In this document: positions 48,015 through 55,251 of the stretch, piece by piece | How positions within the stretch are numbered: the first letter of the stretch is position 1 | Layout of the letters: the number at the start of each line of letters is the position of its first letter | Assembly: GCA_965199595.1 (NCBI GenBank) | Contig: OZ241182.1 | Coordinates: 2,604,001-2,668,000, forward strand | DNA from: JBBROS01 sp965199595 | GTDB taxonomy: Bacteria > Pseudomonadota > Alphaproteobacteria > Acetobacterales > Acetobacteraceae | DNA length: 64,000 nucleotides | Reading direction: 5' to 3' | Program-made: the position numbers and the translations under genes | The notes under the pieces: model-generated | Told to the model about the DNA's origin: nothing | The model's database searches: none | What the model saw: only the letters and a program-made list of their open reading frames with translations

Positions 48015-49124
48015 TCAGAAGACGACGACGCTCCGGATGGACTCCCCCCGGGCCATCAGGTCGAACCCCTCGTTGATCCGCTCCAGCGGCAGGATATGGG
48101 TGATGAGGTCATCGATGTTGATCTTGCCGTCCATATACCAGTCCACGATGCGCGGCACATCCGTCCGCCCCCGCGCGCCCCCGAATGCGCTGCCCTGCCA
48201 GACCCGGCCCGTCACCAGCTGGAACGGCCGAGTCGCAATCTCCTGCCCGGCGCCAGCCACCCCGATGATGGTGCTCTTGCCCCAGCCCTTATGTGCGCAC
48301 TCCAGCGCCTGCCGCATCAGCGTGGTGTTGCCCACGCACTCGAAGCTGTGATCGGCCCCGCCCTTCGTCAGCGCCACCAGGTGCGCCACCACGTCACCGG
48401 CAATTTCCCTGGGGTTCACGAAATCAGTCATGCCGAACGTGCGGGCGAGCTGTTCGCGGGCCGGGTTGATGTCCACGCCGATGATCTGGTCGGCGCCTGC
48501 AAGCCGCGCACCCTGGATCACGTTGAGGCCGATGCCGCCAAGGCCGAACACCACCACGCGGTCCCCCGGCTGCACCTTGGCGGTGAACAGCACGGCGCCC
48601 ACGCCGGTGGTCACGCCGCAGCCGATATAGCAGATCTTGTCGAACGGCGCGTCCTTCCGCACCTTTGCCAAAGCAATCTCGGGCAGCACGGTGTAGTTGG
48701 CGAAAGTCGAGCACCCCATGTAGTGCAGAACCGGCTTGCCCTTGTAGCTGAACCGGCTGGTCCCGTCCGGCATCAGGCCTTTGCCCTGTGTGATCCTGAT
48801 CTTCTGGCACAGGTTGGTCTTGCGGCTCAGGCAGTATTCGCACTCCCGGCACTCCGGCGTGTACAGCGGGATCACGTGATCGCCCTTCTGCAACGACGTG
48901 ACGCCCGGGCCCACATCCACCACGATGCCGGCACCCTCATGCCCCAGGATCGCCGGGAACATCCCCTCGGGGTCATCGCCCGAGAGGGTGAACTTGTCGG
49001 TGTGGCAGATCCCCGTGGCCTTGATCTCCACCAGCACCTCCCCCTCGCGCGGGCTTTCCAGCTGCACGGTGACGATCTCCAGGGGTTTGCCGGCCTCGAA
49101 GGCAACGGCGGCGCGAACGTCCAA
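48015..49124 (-). CDS. frmA: S-(hydroxymethyl)glutathione dehydrogenase / class III alcohol dehydrogenase
   Basis: I use the TTG at 49124, which gives 369 residues beginning DVRAAVAFEAGKPL, the conserved N-terminus of this family. A perfect GGAGGA lies six bases upstream. An ATG six codons earlier would overlap that site. Catalytic Zn ligands are seen in GICHTD and GHEGAGI; the structural Zn site is the four-Cys lobe CRECEYCLSRKTNLC. The Rossmann turn is GLGGIGLNV. It oxidises the formaldehyde-glutathione adduct, or reduces nitrosoglutathione. Confidence 0.95.
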   Translation of the reverse strand: MDVRAAVAFEAGKPLEIVTVQLESPREGEVLVEIKATGICHTDKFTLSGDDPEGMFPAILGHEGAGIVVDVGPGVTSLQKGDHVIPLYTPECRECEYCLSRKTNLCQKIRITQGKGLMPDGTSRFSYKGKPVLHYMGCSTFANYTVLPEIALAKVRKDAPFDKICYIGCGVTTGVGAVLFTAKVQPGDRVVVFGLGGIGLNVIQGARLAGADQIIGVDINPAREQLARTFGMTDFVNPREIAGDVVAHLVALTKGGADHSFECVGNTTLMRQALECAHKGWGKSTIIGVAGAGQEIATRPFQLVTGRVWQGSAFGGARGRTDVPRIVDWYMDGKINIDDLITHILPLERINEGFDLMARGESIRSVVVF

Positions 49125-49130
49125 GGCAGG

Positions 49131-49136
49131 TCCTCC
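49131..49136 (-). promoter_or_regulatory. GGAGGA ribosome site deciding the TTG start of frmA
   Basis: On the minus strand GGAGGA ends six bases before the TTG at 49124. The competing ATG at 49142 lies upstream of this site, so the RBS favours the TTG. Confidence 0.65.
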
Positions 49137-49225
49137 GGTCATTTCCCGCAAGGTAAACCGGGGTGGCGCAAACCCCAACCACCCGCGGCCACACCGCTCC
49201 GTTGCAATAGGATCGCGAATCCCGC

Positions 49226-49254
49226 TTGACCCGTGGTGACACGTGGCCTGCAAT
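49226..49254 (+). promoter_or_regulatory. Sigma70-type promoter of the HU gene
   Basis: TTGACC (49226-49231) and TGCAAT (49249-49254) are separated by 17 bases. The -10 box ends 41 bases before the ATG, and AGGAAGGA precedes the start codon. Confidence 0.6.
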
Positions 49255-49295
49255 CCTGTTAGGTGCGCCACCGCCAACCCCAGGAAGGACCGAAT

Positions 49296-49607
49296 ATGAA
49301 CGTCATCGAGATGGCCGACACGATCGCCGAGAAGCACGGCATGGATAAGAAGGCGGCCAAGGCCGTCGTCGAGGCCGTGTTCGCCGCCGTGAGCGATGCC
49401 GCCCAGAAGGGCGAGGAAGTCTCCGTCCCCGGCTTCGGAAAGTTCAAGGTCGCCTCGCGCGAGGCCCGCAGCGGCCGCAACCCGGCAACCGGCGAGACCA
49501 TCCAGATCGCCGCCTCCAAGAAGCTCGCCTTCACGCCCGCCAAGCAGCTCAAGGACTCCATGAACACCCCGGCGCCGAAGGCGGCCAAGCCGAAGGCCAA
49601 GAAGTAG
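49296..49607 (+). CDS. HU-family nucleoid DNA-binding protein
   Basis: A 103-residue protein. The HU/IHF fold is complete: an N-terminal helical dimerisation part (about 1-45), the block VSVPGFGKFKVASREARSGRNP (GFGKF followed by the RNPATGE arm) and IAASKKLAFTP. A short Pro/Ala/Lys tail (about 90-103) extends it beyond the usual 90 residues. It bends and compacts DNA as a homo- or heterodimer. The ribosome site AGGAAGGA is strong. It is monocistronic and followed by a hairpin. Confidence 0.97.
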   Translation: MNVIEMADTIAEKHGMDKKAAKAVVEAVFAAVSDAAQKGEEVSVPGFGKFKVASREARSGRNPATGETIQIAASKKLAFTPAKQLKDSMNTPAPKAAKPKAKK

Positions 49608-49626
49608 GCCAGACCGCGGGATGCCG

Positions 49627-49650
49627 GGCCGGGGCCGCGAAGCCCCGGTC
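49627..49650 (+). terminator. Hairpin after the HU gene
   Basis: GGCCGGGGC and GCCCCGGTC (one G-U pair) form a 9-pair stem around a 6-base loop 19 bases after the HU stop. No U-tract follows. Confidence 0.6.
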
Positions 49651-49753
49651 CGACAACCATACAGACCGACCGATCACGACCACGTGCTTTAGAATTAAAA
49701 TACGCTCCGCCAGGCACGGGACCTACATCCCGCTGCAGCACAGCGAGTGCAGC

Positions 49754-50089
49754 ATGGCCTGGCACGCCACCCTGCCGCCCGGCACCTTCGTCCCGCCGCA
49801 CAGCCATGCCCTGCAGGAGAAGTTCGTCCACGTCCTCTCCGGCGTGCTGGACCTGGATGCGTCGGGCACCACGGGCCGGGCCGGGCCGGGGAACCTGGTG
49901 GTGCTGCCGCGGCACGAGCCGCACGGCCTGTTCAACCGCGGCGACGCCACCGTCGAGTGCCTGTTCTGGGTCGCACCCTCCGCCCGGCTCTGCGACCCGT
50001 TCGCCGCCATCGACGGCGTGCCGGACCCGGCGGAGATCGTGCGCCTCGCCGCCCTGCACGACATGATCTTCCTGCCGCCGCCGGCCTGA
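49754..50089 (+). CDS. Cupin-domain protein, 5' end uncertain
   Basis: From the ATG at 49754 the protein is 111 residues. A cupin motif is visible: PPHSHALQEKFVHVLSGVLDL and later LPRHEPHGLFNRGD. The reading frame stays open upstream and still looks like cupin sequence (GTYIPLQHSECSMAW), but has no ATG, GTG or TTG there. So the gene either starts at a rare codon such as ATT or ATA near 49694-49700, or has lost its 5' end. It is followed directly (TGAATG) by an epimerase gene. Confidence 0.7.
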   Translation: MAWHATLPPGTFVPPHSHALQEKFVHVLSGVLDLDASGTTGRAGPGNLVVLPRHEPHGLFNRGDATVECLFWVAPSARLCDPFAAIDGVPDPAEIVRLAALHDMIFLPPPA

Positions 50090-50986
50090 ATGCGGGCGCT
50101 CGTCACCGGCGGCTCCGGCTTCATCGGGCGCCACGCCATCCCGGCGCTGCAGGCCCGGGGGTTCGAGGTGCACACGCTGGGCCGCACCGCTCTGCCCGGC
50201 ATCCCGCACCACGCGGCGGACCTGCTGGACCCTGCATCCGTCAGCGCCGGAGTCGCCGCGGCCAGGGCCAGCCACCTGCTGCATCTCGCCTGGTTCGTGG
50301 AGCCCGGCATCTACTGGCGCTCCCTCAGGAACCTGGACTGGGTCGGCGCCAGCCTGCACCTGGTGCAGGAGTTCGCGGCGCATGGCGGCACCCGGCTGGT
50401 CGGCGCCGGCACCTGCGCCGAATATGAGTGGGGCTCGCCGCGCCTGGTGGAGGACGAAACCCCCTGCCGCCGCCCCGCCACGCTGTATGGCGCCAGCAAG
50501 GCGGCGCTGGGTCAACTGCTGCTGGCAGCCGCCGACGCGGCCGGTCTCTCGGTCGCCTGGGGCCGGGTGTTCTATCTCTATGGGCCAGGCGAAGGGCCGG
50601 GCCGGCTGGTGAGCGGCGCGATCGAGACGCTGGCGCGGGGCGGCACCTTCGCCACCAGCCATGGCCGCCAGCGCCGTGACTTCCTGCATGTGGCGGACGC
50701 CGCCGCCGCCTTTGCCGCCCTGCTGGCCAGCGGGGTGCGCGGCGCCGTGAACATCGGCTCCGGCACCGCCGTCCCGGTGCGCCACATCCTGGAGACGCTC
50801 GCCGCCGCGATCGGCCGGGGCCAGGTGGAGTTCGGCGCCCGCCCGCTACCGCAGTCGGAACCGGACACGATCGAGGCATCGACCGCGCGGCTGCGACTGA
50901 CGGGGTTCGCGCCGCGGATCGGCCTGGTCGCGGGGCTTCAGGCCACGATAGGCGCCGTCACGGGGTACCCGTCGGCACCACGCTGA
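50090..50986 (+). CDS. NAD-dependent epimerase/dehydratase
   Basis: A 298-residue extended short-chain dehydrogenase. The Rossmann motif is VTGGSGFIGRHA (about 4-15), and the catalytic Tyr-x3-Lys appears as LYGASKAALG. FYLYGPGEGPGRLV is typical of sugar-nucleotide epimerases. The substrate is unknown but probably a nucleotide sugar. The cupin upstream would fit a sugar-modifying pair. Its 3' end overlaps the convergent creA gene by 29 bases. Confidence 0.88.
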   Translation: MRALVTGGSGFIGRHAIPALQARGFEVHTLGRTALPGIPHHAADLLDPASVSAGVAAARASHLLHLAWFVEPGIYWRSLRNLDWVGASLHLVQEFAAHGGTRLVGAGTCAEYEWGSPRLVEDETPCRRPATLYGASKAALGQLLLAAADAAGLSVAWGRVFYLYGPGEGPGRLVSGAIETLARGGTFATSHGRQRRDFLHVADAAAAFAALLASGVRGAVNIGSGTAVPVRHILETLAAAIGRGQVEFGARPLPQSEPDTIEASTARLRLTGFAPRIGLVAGLQATIGAVTGYPSAPR

Positions 50987-51428
50987 CGCTGTTGTACGGG
51001 CTGCCCCCGGTGCTGAGCGCCTTGGTGGACCACACGAGATAGACCAGCACCCGCTTCTCGCTGTCCCACATGCGGCTCACGCGGATCTCCTTGAACAGCC
51101 AGCTGGCGGAGGCGCCGAACACCACCTCGTTCGCCGGCAGCTTCTCCGGCGCCGTCACCGGCCCCACGGCCCGGCACGCCAGGCTGAACCGGCTCGGGTC
51201 CGTAGCCAGGCCGATGCTGCCCTTGATGCCGCCGGTCTCGGCGCGGGACAGGTAGCAGCTCACATTGGCGACCTTCGGGTCATCGTAGCGGTCCACCACG
51301 ATGCGGTCGTTGCGCCCGACCACGCGGAAGGTGGTGCTGACATCGCCGATGCGGGCCGGGTCCTCCGCGGCGAAGGCGGGCGTTGCGAGGGCGGACAGCA
51401 GGAGCAGGGCGGCGATGGGGCGGCGCAT
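50958..51428 (-). CDS. creA: CreA-family periplasmic protein
   Basis: A 156-residue protein with a signal peptide (RRPIAALLLLSALATPAFA). The CreA pattern follows: VDRYDDPKVANVSCYLSRAETGG, DPSRFSLACRAVGP and the region FKEIRVSRMWDSEKRVLVYL (only short parts cited). The family is widespread and of unknown function. The start at 51428 has a GAGGA ribosome site upstream. Its last 29 bases overlap the epimerase gene tail to tail. Confidence 0.9.
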   Translation of the reverse strand: MRRPIAALLLLSALATPAFAAEDPARIGDVSTTFRVVGRNDRIVVDRYDDPKVANVSCYLSRAETGGIKGSIGLATDPSRFSLACRAVGPVTAPEKLPANEVVFGASASWLFKEIRVSRMWDSEKRVLVYLVWSTKALSTGGSPYNSVSVVPTGTP

Positions 51429-51542
51429 GAGACGGGATCCTCGACTTGAGGACCGAGTCATGCACATCGTGATGACCTGCTGCAACGCCCTCCCCATCCG
51501 CCGGGTAGTGCGCATGGCACAACCTCTGCTCATATAGCGCCA

Positions 51543-52040
51543 ATGATCGTCCTCACGACCCGCCCGGACTCCCGCCCGCTCCTCGTCGCCATCGCGGCGG
51601 CCGAGCCCGTGCGCGCCGCCGATCTCGCGGCACGCGTCGCTCTCGCCGGCCACACGGTCGCCGAACTGGCGGAGGCGGACCTGGTGCTCGCCGACCCGGC
51701 CATGCCGGTGCCGTCCAGCTTCCCCGTCCTGCGCATGGGCCCGGGCGGTGCCGTGCCATCCGGCCTCACCCCCGCGCAGCTCGATGCGGCGCTGCACGCG
51801 GTGTTCGTCGGCCTGCGCGTCAGCCTGCCCACCGACAGCCCGGCCCTGCTCACCCCGCGCGAGCAGGAGATCCTGGCCTGCGTGGGCGAAGGGCTGAGCA
51901 ACAAGGCCGCCGCACGCCGCCTGGGCATCAGCGCCCATACCGTGAAGTTCCACCTGGAGGCGGTGTTCGCGAAGCTGGGCGCCACCAGCCGGACCGACGC
52001 GGTGGCGCGCGGCCTTCGGGGCGGCCTGATCGTTCTCTGA
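51543..52040 (+). CDS. LuxR-type helix-turn-helix regulator without receiver
   Basis: A 165-residue protein. The N-terminal 95 residues are not a recognisable receiver (no acceptor Asp pattern). The C-terminal LuxR domain is clear: LTPREQEILACVGEGLSNKA and GISAHTVKFHLEAVFAKLGA. It is divergent from creA with about 115 bases between starts, and may control it. The signal sensed is unknown. Confidence 0.85.
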   Translation: MIVLTTRPDSRPLLVAIAAAEPVRAADLAARVALAGHTVAELAEADLVLADPAMPVPSSFPVLRMGPGGAVPSGLTPAQLDAALHAVFVGLRVSLPTDSPALLTPREQEILACVGEGLSNKAAARRLGISAHTVKFHLEAVFAKLGATSRTDAVARGLRGGLIVL

Positions 52041-52155
52041 TGGGGTGACGGCCGGCGACACCGTGCGCGAGGCCCTGCACCCGGTCTCATGCCGCCGCAA
52101 GGCAACCCGGGCCGGGCCGGCGCGCTATCATCCGCACACGATCAGGAGAGCCGCC

Positions 52156-52527
52156 ATGTCCGACAACCCGCTGGACTCCAGCCCCGAACGCGACGCCAGG
52201 GTGAAGGCCCGCGCCCAGCATCTCTGGGAAACCGCCGGCAGCCCCGAGGGCGGCATGGACGACTACACCGAGCGCGCCGACGAGCTGGTGCGGATGGAGA
52301 TGGCGGGGAACCCGGGGCAGCTTCCCATCGAGACCCGGCCGATGGTTGAGGAAGCCTCGATCCAGGAGAACCTGGGCGAGTTCCCGGGCCAGCAGCAGGA
52401 CCAGGGCGACCGCCTGACCACGCCGATGACGCGCGAGGACATGCGTGACGCGCTGGACGAGAGCGCCGACGCCACCAGCCCGAAAGCCGGCATGACCGGC
52501 GAGCGCGTCAATACCAAGGCGAGCTAG
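52156..52527 (+). CDS. Hypothetical acidic protein with DUF2934-like segment
   Basis: A 123-residue hydrophilic protein from the ATG at 52156 after AGGAG. Residues about 13-45 (VKARAQHLWETAGSPEGGMD) resemble DUF2934, a short domain in stress-related proteins of alphaproteobacteria. The rest is rich in Glu, Gln, Asp and Thr and is likely disordered. Function is unknown. It is monocistronic and ends before a clear hairpin. Confidence 0.75.
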   Translation: MSDNPLDSSPERDARVKARAQHLWETAGSPEGGMDDYTERADELVRMEMAGNPGQLPIETRPMVEEASIQENLGEFPGQQQDQGDRLTTPMTREDMRDALDESADATSPKAGMTGERVNTKAS

Positions 52528-52535
52528 GCCGCACG

Positions 52536-52563
52536 CCGCCCTTCCCCGGCGGGAGAAGGGCGG
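52536..52563. terminator. Bidirectional hairpin between convergent genes
   Basis: CCGCCCTTC (52536-52544) pairs with GAAGGGCGG (52555-52563) around a GC-rich loop. It lies in the 45-base gap between the DUF2934-like gene and the convergent aldehyde dehydrogenase gene. Confidence 0.7.
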
Positions 52564-52572
52564 TGACCCCGA

Positions 52573-54003
52573 CTATCCCGCCTGGGTCACGAACTTGATG
52601 TTCAGGTAGCTCTCGATCGCCTCCGAGCCGCCCTCGGACCCCGACCCGCTATCCTTGATGCCGCCGAACGGCACTTCCGGCAGCGCCAGGCCGATGTGGT
52701 TGATGGTCATCATGCCCGCCTCGACCGCCGCCGCCACCCGGCCCGCCGTCCTGGTGGAGCCGGTGAAGGCATAGCTGGCGAGGCCGAAGGGCAGCCGGTT
52801 GGCCTCCGCGATCACGTCGTCCATGCCGCTGAACGGCGCGATCACCGCCAGGGGTCCGAACGGCTCCTCGTTCATCACCCGCATCTCCTTGTTCACCCCG
52901 GTCAGCACCGTGGGCTCGAAGAAGTTGCCGACGTTGCCGATGCGCTTGCCCCCGGTCCGCAGCTCGGCGCCCTTGCCCACGGCGTCGGCGATCATGCCCT
53001 CCATGGCGGTGATGCGCCGCGGGTTGGCGAGCGGGCCCATCTGCGTGCCCTCCTCCATGCCGTTGCCGACCTTCACCGCCCTTGCCAGCGCGGTGAACTC
53101 GCCGACGAACTGCTCATACACGCTGTCCTGCACCAGGAAGCGCGTGGGGCTCACGCAGACCTGGCCGGCATTGCGGTACTTGGCGGCCGCCAGCTGCTTC
53201 GTGGCGGCGGAGACGTCGGCATCCGCAAAGATGATCGCCGGGGCATGGCCGCCCAGCTCCATGGTGGCCCGCTTCATGTGCAGCCCGGCCAGCGCGGCCA
53301 GCTGCTTGCCCACCGGGGTGGAGCCCGTGAAGCTGATCTTGCGGATGACGGGATGCGGGATCAGGTACTCGCTGATCTCGGACGGCACGCCGAACACCAG
53401 CTGCACCACGCCCGGCGGCAGCCCGGCATCCACGAAGCACCGCACCAGCTCGGCGCAGGAGGCCGGCGTCTCCTCCGGGCCCTTCACGATGATCGAGCAG
53501 CCGGCGGCCAGCGCGATGGCGATCTTGCGGTTGGCCTGGTTGATCGGGAAGTTCCAGGGCGTGAAGGCGGCGACGGGGCCCACGGGCTCCCGCAGGCTCA
53601 TCTGGTACACGCCCTCGGCCCGCGACGGGATCACACGGCCATAGGTGCGCCTTGCCTCCTCGGCGAACCAGTCGATCACGTCCGCGCCGGCCATGGCCTC
53701 CATCCTGGCCTCGCCCACCGGCTTGCCCTGCTCCAGCGTCATCAGCCTGGCGATGTCGCCGGCCCGCTCCCGCAGCAGCCCGGCGGCCTTGCGCAGCAGC
53801 TTGGAGCGGTCGAAGGCGGAGACGCGGCGCCACGTCGCGAAGCCGCGTTCGGTGGCCTCCAGCGCGCGGTCGAGGTCGGGGATGCCGGCACGGGAGAGCA
53901 GGCCGTTCACCTCGCCGGTCGCCGGGTTCATGACCTCGAGGGTTTTCCTGGATGCGCTTTCGGTCCACGTGCCGTCGATATGCAGCAGGACGTTCGGATA
54001 CAT
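52573..54003 (-). CDS. gabD: Succinate-semialdehyde dehydrogenase (NAD(P)+)
   Basis: A 476-residue aldehyde dehydrogenase. The NAD-binding region reads FTGSTPVGKQLAALAG, the catalytic Glu is in MELGGHAP and the catalytic Cys in NAGQVCVSPTRF. The overall pattern (NFPINQANRKIAIALAAGCS) matches GabD-type enzymes, but related semialdehyde or 2,5-dioxovalerate dehydrogenases cannot be excluded. The start has GAGAAGGG upstream. It is divergent from the aminotransferase-led operon, with 74 bases between starts. Confidence 0.88.
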   Translation of the reverse strand: MYPNVLLHIDGTWTESASRKTLEVMNPATGEVNGLLSRAGIPDLDRALEATERGFATWRRVSAFDRSKLLRKAAGLLRERAGDIARLMTLEQGKPVGEARMEAMAGADVIDWFAEEARRTYGRVIPSRAEGVYQMSLREPVGPVAAFTPWNFPINQANRKIAIALAAGCSIIVKGPEETPASCAELVRCFVDAGLPPGVVQLVFGVPSEISEYLIPHPVIRKISFTGSTPVGKQLAALAGLHMKRATMELGGHAPAIIFADADVSAATKQLAAAKYRNAGQVCVSPTRFLVQDSVYEQFVGEFTALARAVKVGNGMEEGTQMGPLANPRRITAMEGMIADAVGKGAELRTGGKRIGNVGNFFEPTVLTGVNKEMRVMNEEPFGPLAVIAPFSGMDDVIAEANRLPFGLASYAFTGSTRTAGRVAAAVEAGMMTINHIGLALPEVPFGGIKDSGSGSEGGSEAIESYLNIKFVTQAG

Positions 54004-54077
54004 GCTGTTTCCCTTCTCGCTTCGGGGCCATATACGCCCGCGAACAAGCCGGGTCGAGTTCGGGTGGAGAGACGACG

Positions 54078-55247
54078 ATGCATGTGAACCCGCGCGTGGC
54101 CGCGATCGAGACGCCGCCGATCCCGCAGGCGCATGCCTGGGCGGCGCGCTACGACGGGCATTTGGGGCCGCTGCTGGACCTGTGCCAGGCGGTGCCGGGC
54201 TATGCGCCGCACCCGGAGATCCTGGCCCACGCCGCCGCCGCCGCCGGGGAGCGCGGCAATGCGCGATACGGTCTGATTCCCGGCGACCTGGCGCTGCGTG
54301 AGGTCTATGCCGCGGATGTCTCGGCCACCTATGGCGGCGTGGTGGCGCCGGACCAGGTGGCGATCACCGCCGGCTGCAACCAGGCCTTCTTCCTGGCAAT
54401 GATGACGCTCGCCGAACCCGGCGACAACGTGCTGCTGCCGGTGCCGTGGTTCTGGAACCACCAGCAGAGCTGTTCAATGTTGGGCATCGAGCCGCGCCCC
54501 CTGCCCTGCCGCGCCGAAAACGCCTTCGTGCCGGACGTGGCGGATGCGGCCCGGCTGATCGACGCACGCACCCGCGCCATCGTGCTGATCTCGCCGAACA
54601 ACCCGACCGGCGCCGTGTATCCGCCCGTGGTGATCGCGGGGTTCCAGGCGCTGTGCCTAGAGCGCGGCATCATGCTGATCATGGACGAGACCTATCGGGA
54701 CTTCCTGCCCGAGGGCCAGGCGCGGGCGCACGCGCTGTTCGCAAACCCGGAGTGGCCCCGGGGCCTGGTGCAGCTTTACAGCTTCAGCAAGGCGTATTGC
54801 GTGCCGGGCCACCGGGTGGGTGCCATCGTGGCGGATGCCGCCCTGGTGCGGGAGTTCGTGAAGGTGCTGGACTGCCTGCACATCTGCCCGCAGCGCGGCG
54901 CGCAATCCGTGCTGGCCTGGGCGGTCCCGGCGCTGCCGGACTGGCGGGCGGAGAACCGCGCCACCATAAACGCCCGCGCCGCGGCGGTGCGTGCCGGGTT
55001 CGAGGAGCTGGCGCCGCTGGGCTGGCGGCTGGAGTCGCTCGGCGCCTATTTCGCCTATGTGCGGCACCCCTATCCGGGTCGCGCCGCGGCTGCGGTGACG
55101 CAATTGCTGGCGGAAACGCTGGGCGCGGTCGGCCTGCCGGGCTCGGCCTTCGGGCCCGGACAGGACGGGCACCTGCGCCTGGCCTTCGCCAATCTGGAGC
55201 GGGAGTCCGTGGCGGACCTGGTCAGGCGGCTGCGTCATCTCGCCTGA
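54078..55247 (+). CDS. Class I/II aminotransferase heading an aryl-polyene-like operon
   Basis: A 389-residue PLP enzyme from the ATG at 54078. Family blocks are GCNQAFFLAMMTLAEPGD, LISPNNPTGAVYPP (Asn-Pro motif), MDETYRDF (Asp binding the pyridine ring) and SFSKAYCVPGHR, whose Lys forms the Schiff base. The C-terminus holds the Arg region HLRLAFANLE. The stop is four bases before the exporter gene, so it is likely the first gene of the operon to 61.9 kb. Aminotransferases are not a usual part of aryl-polyene clusters. It may make an aromatic starter from an amino acid, or be a chance neighbour. Confidence 0.88.
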   Translation: MHVNPRVAAIETPPIPQAHAWAARYDGHLGPLLDLCQAVPGYAPHPEILAHAAAAAGERGNARYGLIPGDLALREVYAADVSATYGGVVAPDQVAITAGCNQAFFLAMMTLAEPGDNVLLPVPWFWNHQQSCSMLGIEPRPLPCRAENAFVPDVADAARLIDARTRAIVLISPNNPTGAVYPPVVIAGFQALCLERGIMLIMDETYRDFLPEGQARAHALFANPEWPRGLVQLYSFSKAYCVPGHRVGAIVADAALVREFVKVLDCLHICPQRGAQSVLAWAVPALPDWRAENRATINARAAAVRAGFEELAPLGWRLESLGAYFAYVRHPYPGRAAAAVTQLLAETLGAVGLPGSAFGPGQDGHLRLAFANLERESVADLVRRLRHLA

Positions 55248-55251
55248 ACCG

